64,000 nucleotides of DNA from Faecalibacillus faecis (GTDB lineage Bacteria; Bacillota_I; Bacilli_A; Erysipelotrichales; Coprobacillaceae), in contig NZ_PYLP01000009.1 of NCBI RefSeq assembly GCF_003024675.1, positions 1-64,000 on the forward strand, read 5' to 3'. The notes below the pieces were generated by a model, which was not told the DNA's origin, did no database searches, and saw only the letters and a list, made by a program, of their open reading frames with translations. Positions 60,713-64,000 of the stretch are shown in pieces. The translations under genes and the position numbers were made by a program. The first letter of the stretch is position 1, and the number at the start of each line of letters is the position of its first letter.

Positions 60713-61909
60713 ATGAAAAAAGAAAATAAATATGCAAAAAGAATAGAAAAAGTTCAAATGTCATCTATTCGTATTGTTATGGAAAAAGTAGAAAAACTTA
60801 GAAATCAAGGCAAAAGCGTCGTTTCTTTATGTGCTGGAGAACCTGATTTTAATACACCAGAAGGCATCAAAAAAGCAACAATTGAGGCTTTAAATGATAA
60901 CCAAACACATTATAGTTCTAATCGAGGATATTTAGGTTTAAGACAAAAAGTATCACAACTTTTAAAACAACAAACAACTATTGATTATGATAGCGACCAA
61001 GAAATTATTATGACATGTGGTTGTAGTGAAGCCATCAATAATACGTGTCAGGCTTTTATTGATGAAGGGGACGAAGTTATTATTTTTACACCAGCCTTTG
61101 TTTCTTATCAAAATACAGTTTTATTATGTAAAGGAATTCCTGTAGAAATTCCTTTAAAGCCAAGTAATGGATTTCAAATAGATCTAGATGAAGTTAAAAA
61201 TAAAATAACAGACAAAACAAAAATGATTATTATTAATAATCCAAATAATCCAACTGGAGCTGTTTATTCAAAAGAAACATTAGAAAAATTATGTCAAATC
61301 GCACGGGAAAATCATATCTATATTTTAGCAGATGAAATCTATAATCAACTTGATTATGAAAATCAATATGTATCTATTGCTTCATTTGAAGATATGAAAG
61401 ATTATACAATTATTGTTAATGGTTTTTCTAAAGCGTATGCTATGACAGGATGGCGAATGGGATATATTGCTTCTAGTCAAGAAAATATAGAGCCTATTTT
61501 AAAAGTACATCAATATACAACAACATCACAAATGACATTTGCGCAAATAGGAATGGCAAAAGCAATTGATCAAGAAGATGTAAAAGAAGAAGTTCAACAT
61601 ATGGTAGATACTTTCCATGAAAGAAGAACATTTATTATGGAACAATTAGATCAATGTGAAAATCTTTCATACATTAAACCTCATGGGGCTTTCTATATTA
61701 TGGTTGATGTTTCTAAGACGGGATTTAATGGACAAGAATTTGCTGATAAGTTACTTGATTATGGCGTAGCTGTTGTACCAGCAAGTGGTTTTGGTAAGGA
61801 CTTTATTGATTTTGTTAGAATTTCTTTTGCTTCATCTAAAGAAAATATTGAAGAAGCATTTGTTAGAATTAGAAAACTTTTATCAGATGTAAAAAAAGCT
61901 CAAGATTAA
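60713..61909 (+). CDS. Class I/II pyridoxal-phosphate aminotransferase
   Basis: 398 residues, AspC/PatA type. SLCAGEPDFNTPEGIKKATI, THYSSNRGYLGLRQKV, NNPNNPTGAVYSKE, LADEIYNQLDY and NGFSKAYAMTGWRMGYI (catalytic Lys) are present, with the substrate Arg in DFVRISFA. It may serve aspartate, alanine or aromatic substrates. As hisC is missing from the his operon, it is also a candidate for histidinol-phosphate transamination, but this is inference. The stop overlaps the GGDEF gene end by 3 nt. Confidence 0.9.
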   Translation: MKKENKYAKRIEKVQMSSIRIVMEKVEKLRNQGKSVVSLCAGEPDFNTPEGIKKATIEALNDNQTHYSSNRGYLGLRQKVSQLLKQQTTIDYDSDQEIIMTCGCSEAINNTCQAFIDEGDEVIIFTPAFVSYQNTVLLCKGIPVEIPLKPSNGFQIDLDEVKNKITDKTKMIIINNPNNPTGAVYSKETLEKLCQIARENHIYILADEIYNQLDYENQYVSIASFEDMKDYTIIVNGFSKAYAMTGWRMGYIASSQENIEPILKVHQYTTTSQMTFAQIGMAKAIDQEDVKEEVQHMVDTFHERRTFIMEQLDQCENLSYIKPHGAFYIMVDVSKTGFNGQEFADKLLDYGVAVVPASGFGKDFIDFVRISFASSKENIEEAFVRIRKLLSDVKKAQD

Positions 61910-61926
61910 TTTCTTTGAGCTTTTTT
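61892..61926 (+). terminator. Terminator of the aminotransferase gene
   Basis: AAAAAAGCTCAA (61892-61903) pairs with TTGAGCTTTTTT (61915-61926); the stop codon is in the loop. Confidence 0.85.
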
Positions 61927-62061
61927 GTCTTTCTTTATCTGATACATTAAAGCATCCGCTTGATTAATAGCTGTTTCAAAATCATCATTTTGATGTGCTA
62001 AATAATATCCAATACTTGTTGAAAGTGAAAAAGGGTATTTTTTTGTTTTATTAAAAGAAAA
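61906..62061 (-). pseudogene. GGDEF gene, C-terminal fragment split by insertion
   Basis: On the minus strand this frame encodes KYPFSLSTSIGYYLAHQNDD, then FETAINQADALMYQIKKDKK and a short end. SIG(Y/V) followed by ADxAMYxAK-like residues is the end of a diguanylate cyclase GGDEF domain. It has no start of its own. When 62054-63908 is removed, its frame joins that of 63909-64000 exactly. The intact gene would therefore be a GGDEF protein; the split form lacks its C terminus. Confidence 0.85.
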
Positions 62062-62202
62062 TTTGAATACCCACAAACTACAGGTTAGTGAAAATTAAAT
62101 TCTATAAGCACCGATTGAACGGCGTTCATGAAGCTGAATCGAATGCATGGATTTTCCATCCGTTCTATAATTAGATTAGAAATCAGATGGAGGTATAACC
62201 AC

Positions 62203-62607
62203 ATGTCAAATAAAGTATTAAAGCCAAAGAAAGCTTCTCTTTATCAGTTCACTCAAAATTATTCAAACAATATTGGTAACTGTATTGAATTCTTCAAATC
62301 CATGAAATGGCCTGGGGAATTTTCATGTGACCGTTGCGGATGTCATAAGTATTACCTAGTCAAGCGTGTAGGAAAGACCAAGACTTCATATGTTCTTGAA
62401 TGTAGCTCATGCCATAAGCAACATTCTCTGCTTTCAGGCACTATTTTTCAGAGCTGCAAACTTGATCTATACAAACTTCTGTTAGGTGTTTTCCTTTTCC
62501 TTAATGAAAATAAAGGAATCAGTGCAATAAATTTATGTTCAATACTAGATGTTAACCACAAGACTGCACTTCTTCTAGAGAACAAGTGTAGAATCTTATG
62601 TCACTAA
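62203..62607 (+). pseudogene. IS1595-family transposase, N-terminal part (frameshifted)
   Basis: 134 residues. The N-terminal zinc ribbon has CDRCGCHKYY and CSSCHKQHSLLSGTIF, the mark of IS1595 transposases, then a helix-turn-helix. GGAGG lies before the ATG at 62203; an earlier in-frame ATG (62128) has no site. The frame ends at TGT CAC TAA near 62607, and the family's catalytic part continues in another frame from 62598. One missing base between TTA and TG would join them. Confidence 0.85.
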
Positions 62608-63176
62608 GCAATTCAGAGAAGCTGCTCAACAGCCTTTTCTATGAGGCGGATGTCTTTAATATTGGTGCAAAATCCAAGAATAATGCGGGTCGTGCAAGTG
62701 AGCAACAGCCTATTCTTGGTATTCTATCTACAGATAAAGGGAATAACTATCCCCGATTTATTAAGTTAAGACGCATCAATGATTATACTGGTCTGTCACT
62801 TAAGAAAAATATAGAACAATGTTGTATATTAACACATGCTGCATTGCTTAATACAGATGGCGAGAAAGGCTTTAATACATTAAATAAAGAGATTCAGGTA
62901 AAGAACGAGAAGATCAGCTACGAAGAAAAGAATCATAGACTACTCTGGTTAAATATAATAATCGGTAATATTAAAAATAATATTACTGGTATATATCATG
63001 GAATAACTAAAAGAGAGATGCCTTTATTCCTGAATGAACAGGAGTATAGATTTAACCACAGAAATATGCGAAAGACTGTTATGGATAAAATCAAGAAATA
63101 CCTACAGAAATCATTTCCTATCAGTCATAGACAGATAGTATATATCCTGAATATTTCTGCTCCACATTTCTCTTAA
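62598..63176 (+). pseudogene. IS1595-family transposase, catalytic part (frameshifted)
   Basis: 192 residues containing the DDE-type domain: YEADVFNIGAKSKN (first Asp), LNTDGEKGF (second Asp), and WLNIIIGNIKNNITGIYHGI with the Asn/His position usual in this family; FLNEQEYRFNHR matches the conserved end. Not preceded by a ribosome site. Without the first part it lacks the DNA-binding domain, so the copy is probably dead unless frameshifting joins the parts. Confidence 0.85.
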
Positions 63177-63182
63177 ATCGTC

Positions 63183-63206
63183 ACCTGTTGATTATGGGGA
63201 TTCAAA
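63183..63206. repeat. Internal right inverted repeat
   Basis: Right-end copy of the element's IR (ACCTGTTGATTATGGGGATT then CAAA), 20 of 24 identical to the left outer IR after reversal. Confidence 0.75.
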
Positions 63207-63219
63207 AAACATTATCATT

Positions 63220-63708
63220 TTATAATTTATAACTGTCAATCCATCTTACAAAAAATGCGTTTTCGATTTGATACACATCTACATGGTGACTATCCTCTAA
63301 CCAAACTACATTTTCAACATATATTTTATCACTTCTAAAATCTATACTTACACTATCAATGTTAAATGATGATTTATTAAAGAAAGAGTAAACAAAAATA
63401 ACCGCAAAAGATAACAGTCCTATACCAATTCCTGATAAAATAATTTGAAAAAATTTTATAATAGAATTTTTTTGTGCTTTTAATATATCAATTGCTATAA
63501 AAGTAATAGGTATAAAAAATAAATCTATTAAGAGAACTATATTTATTACTATACTAATGAACGGATGAAAGTAGACCAATTTGTCTAGTCTAGAGTTAAT
63601 AAGATATTCTATCAAAACAATACTCAATGATATAATATACCACACTAAAGTTCTTCTTTTATTATTCATATGACTAAAATAAGCAATTATTTCTTTAAAA
63701 ACTTTCAT
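63220..63708 (-). CDS. Passenger membrane protein of unknown function
   Basis: 162 residues: three or four membrane segments (about 20-36, 45-70, 85-110), then an outer or inner soluble end of 45 residues. GGAGGAA precedes the ATG. It lies inside the mobile element, opposite in strand to the transposase, so it moves with it. Function unknown; no toxin, resistance or immunity family recognised. Confidence 0.7.
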   Translation of the reverse strand: MKVFKEIIAYFSHMNNKRRTLVWYIISLSIVLIEYLINSRLDKLVYFHPFISIVINIVLLIDLFFIPITFIAIDILKAQKNSIIKFFQIILSGIGIGLLSFAVIFVYSFFNKSSFNIDSVSIDFRSDKIYVENVVWLEDSHHVDVYQIENAFFVRWIDSYKL

Positions 63709-63785
63709 CTAAAATTTCCTCCATATATATTATATTCAAAATTAGATCTTTTTAAGAAAAACGTAATTAATATAATTAATTTTGA

Positions 63786-63809
63786 TTAAATTACCCATAA
63801 TCAACAGGT
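63786..63809. repeat. Internal left-type IR copy
   Basis: CCCATAATCAACAGGT at 63794-63809 is identical over 16 bp to the inner part of the internal right IR, in opposite orientation. The outer bases are degenerate. It forms with 63885-63908 a segment of about 120 bp bounded by inverted ends. Confidence 0.65.
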
Positions 63810-63884
63810 CAATCCAATTATTGAAATCATTTTTACACATAAAAGCCAAGAAAATTTAAACTATCATTTCTTATTTTGATAATC

Positions 63885-63908
63885 ACCTGTGGAATGTGGG
63901 TATTCAAA
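63885..63908. repeat. Right outer inverted repeat of the element
   Basis: ACCTGTGGAATGTGGGTATT then CAAA; its reverse complement matches the left outer IR except at four central positions. Directly followed by the target duplication AAAGAAAA. Confidence 0.85.
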
Positions 63909-64000
63909 AAAGAAAACACTTCATCAGTTATTTTTGTAGAAAGATCTTTCGATGAATAATTGGTAATGATAATAAATTCATCACCACCATAACGAATCGC
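63909..64000 (-). pseudogene. GGDEF gene, N-terminal side fragment (continues past window)
   Basis: On the minus strand the last bases encode IRYGGDEFIIITNYSSKDLS and further residues up to TDEVFSF at the insertion point. RYGGDEF is the diguanylate cyclase active site. The rest of the gene is outside the window. The protein would be truncated after this point, losing the last GGDEF helices. Confidence 0.85.

Larger units (their letters stand above)
62062..63206 (+). mobile_element. Inner IS1595-like transposase unit
   Basis: The left outer IR (62062-62085) and an internal right IR (63183-63206) agree at 20 of 24 positions and enclose the transposase alone. This 1145-bp unit looks like a complete insertion sequence in its own right. 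Hairpins at 62116-62128 and around 62145-62160 precede the transposase start. Confidence 0.7.
62062..63908. mobile_element. IS1595-like element carrying a passenger gene
   Basis: 1847 bp bounded by 24-bp inverted repeats (62062-62085 and 63885-63908), differing at 4 positions and both starting TTTGAATACCCACA. The 8-bp direct repeat AAAGAAAA (62054-62061 and 63909-63916) flanks it, the duplication size known for the IS1595 family. It contains a split transposase, internal IR copies (63183-63206 and 63794-63809) and a membrane-protein gene on the other strand. Confidence 0.88.

Overview
The window is AT-rich, tightly packed bacterial chromosome with Shine-Dalgarno-led genes, short intergenic gaps, intrinsic terminators and T-box riboswitches. 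Gene order such as alaS-ireB-ruvX-DUF1292, mltG-trmR-trhP1-trhP2-udk-(DUF4234)-greA, HisZ plus short HisG, and cre-type sites point to a Bacillota. The very low G+C, the short Rho and the overall gene mix suggest an Erysipelotrichia-like gut commensal. The phylum call is firm; the class call is inference.

Layout. 1-292: tRNA array (partial Ser, fMet, Asp, Phe). 345-2100: small membrane protein and gdhA. 2107-8784: regulatory region and histidine operon hisZGDBHAF-IE, preceded by a leader peptide with four consecutive His codons and competing antiterminator/terminator hairpins. 8891-11281: tRNA-Lys, a small XRE protein, a membrane protein with a degenerate HAD domain, tRNA-Ser and a second tRNA-Asp. 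11312-17748: NUDIX hydrolase, RluA-type pseudouridine synthase, ROK glucokinase, mnmA, recD2 and a 36-residue ORF. 17753-28372: alanyl T-box, alaS and the conserved housekeeping run to greA. 28383-34679: membrane proteins, ZIP transporter, TPR protein, pnp, maf. 34680-43240: accessory stretch with a nuclease-domain remnant, a membrane-anchored XRE regulator joined to a MecA-like PBP gene, two small membrane proteins, a divergent XRE/Ser-Thr kinase pair and a lipoprotein cluster. 43296-48518: TetR/SDR pair, pfkA, RpiR/GH1 pair. 48599-57602: histidinol-phosphatase, CDF transporter, MupG-like protein, rho, phosphoesterase, LysR and polysaccharide deacetylase. 57698-61909: T-box, cstA, SDR, aminotransferase. 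61906-64000: a GGDEF gene split by a 1.85-kb IS1595-like element that carries a passenger gene.

How genes fit together. The his operon lacks hisC and the phosphatase; a PHP-type HisK at 48599 can supply the phosphatase and the class-I aminotransferase at 60713 is a possible HisC substitute. Glucokinase and pfkA each carry a cre-like site, one placed for repression and one for activation. alaS and cstA both lie behind T-boxes with a GCT triplet in similar local context, linking CstA to alanine supply.

Strongest novel leads: (1) a ribosome-type His attenuator in a Bacillota, where T-boxes are usual; (2) the two-gene membrane XRE sensor plus MecA-like PBP module; (3) the passenger-carrying element in the GGDEF gene, with an 8-bp target duplication and an empty site that reconstructs in frame; (4) the alanine-type T-box on cstA; (5) a 38-bp palindromic mini-element that splits the cstA terminator.
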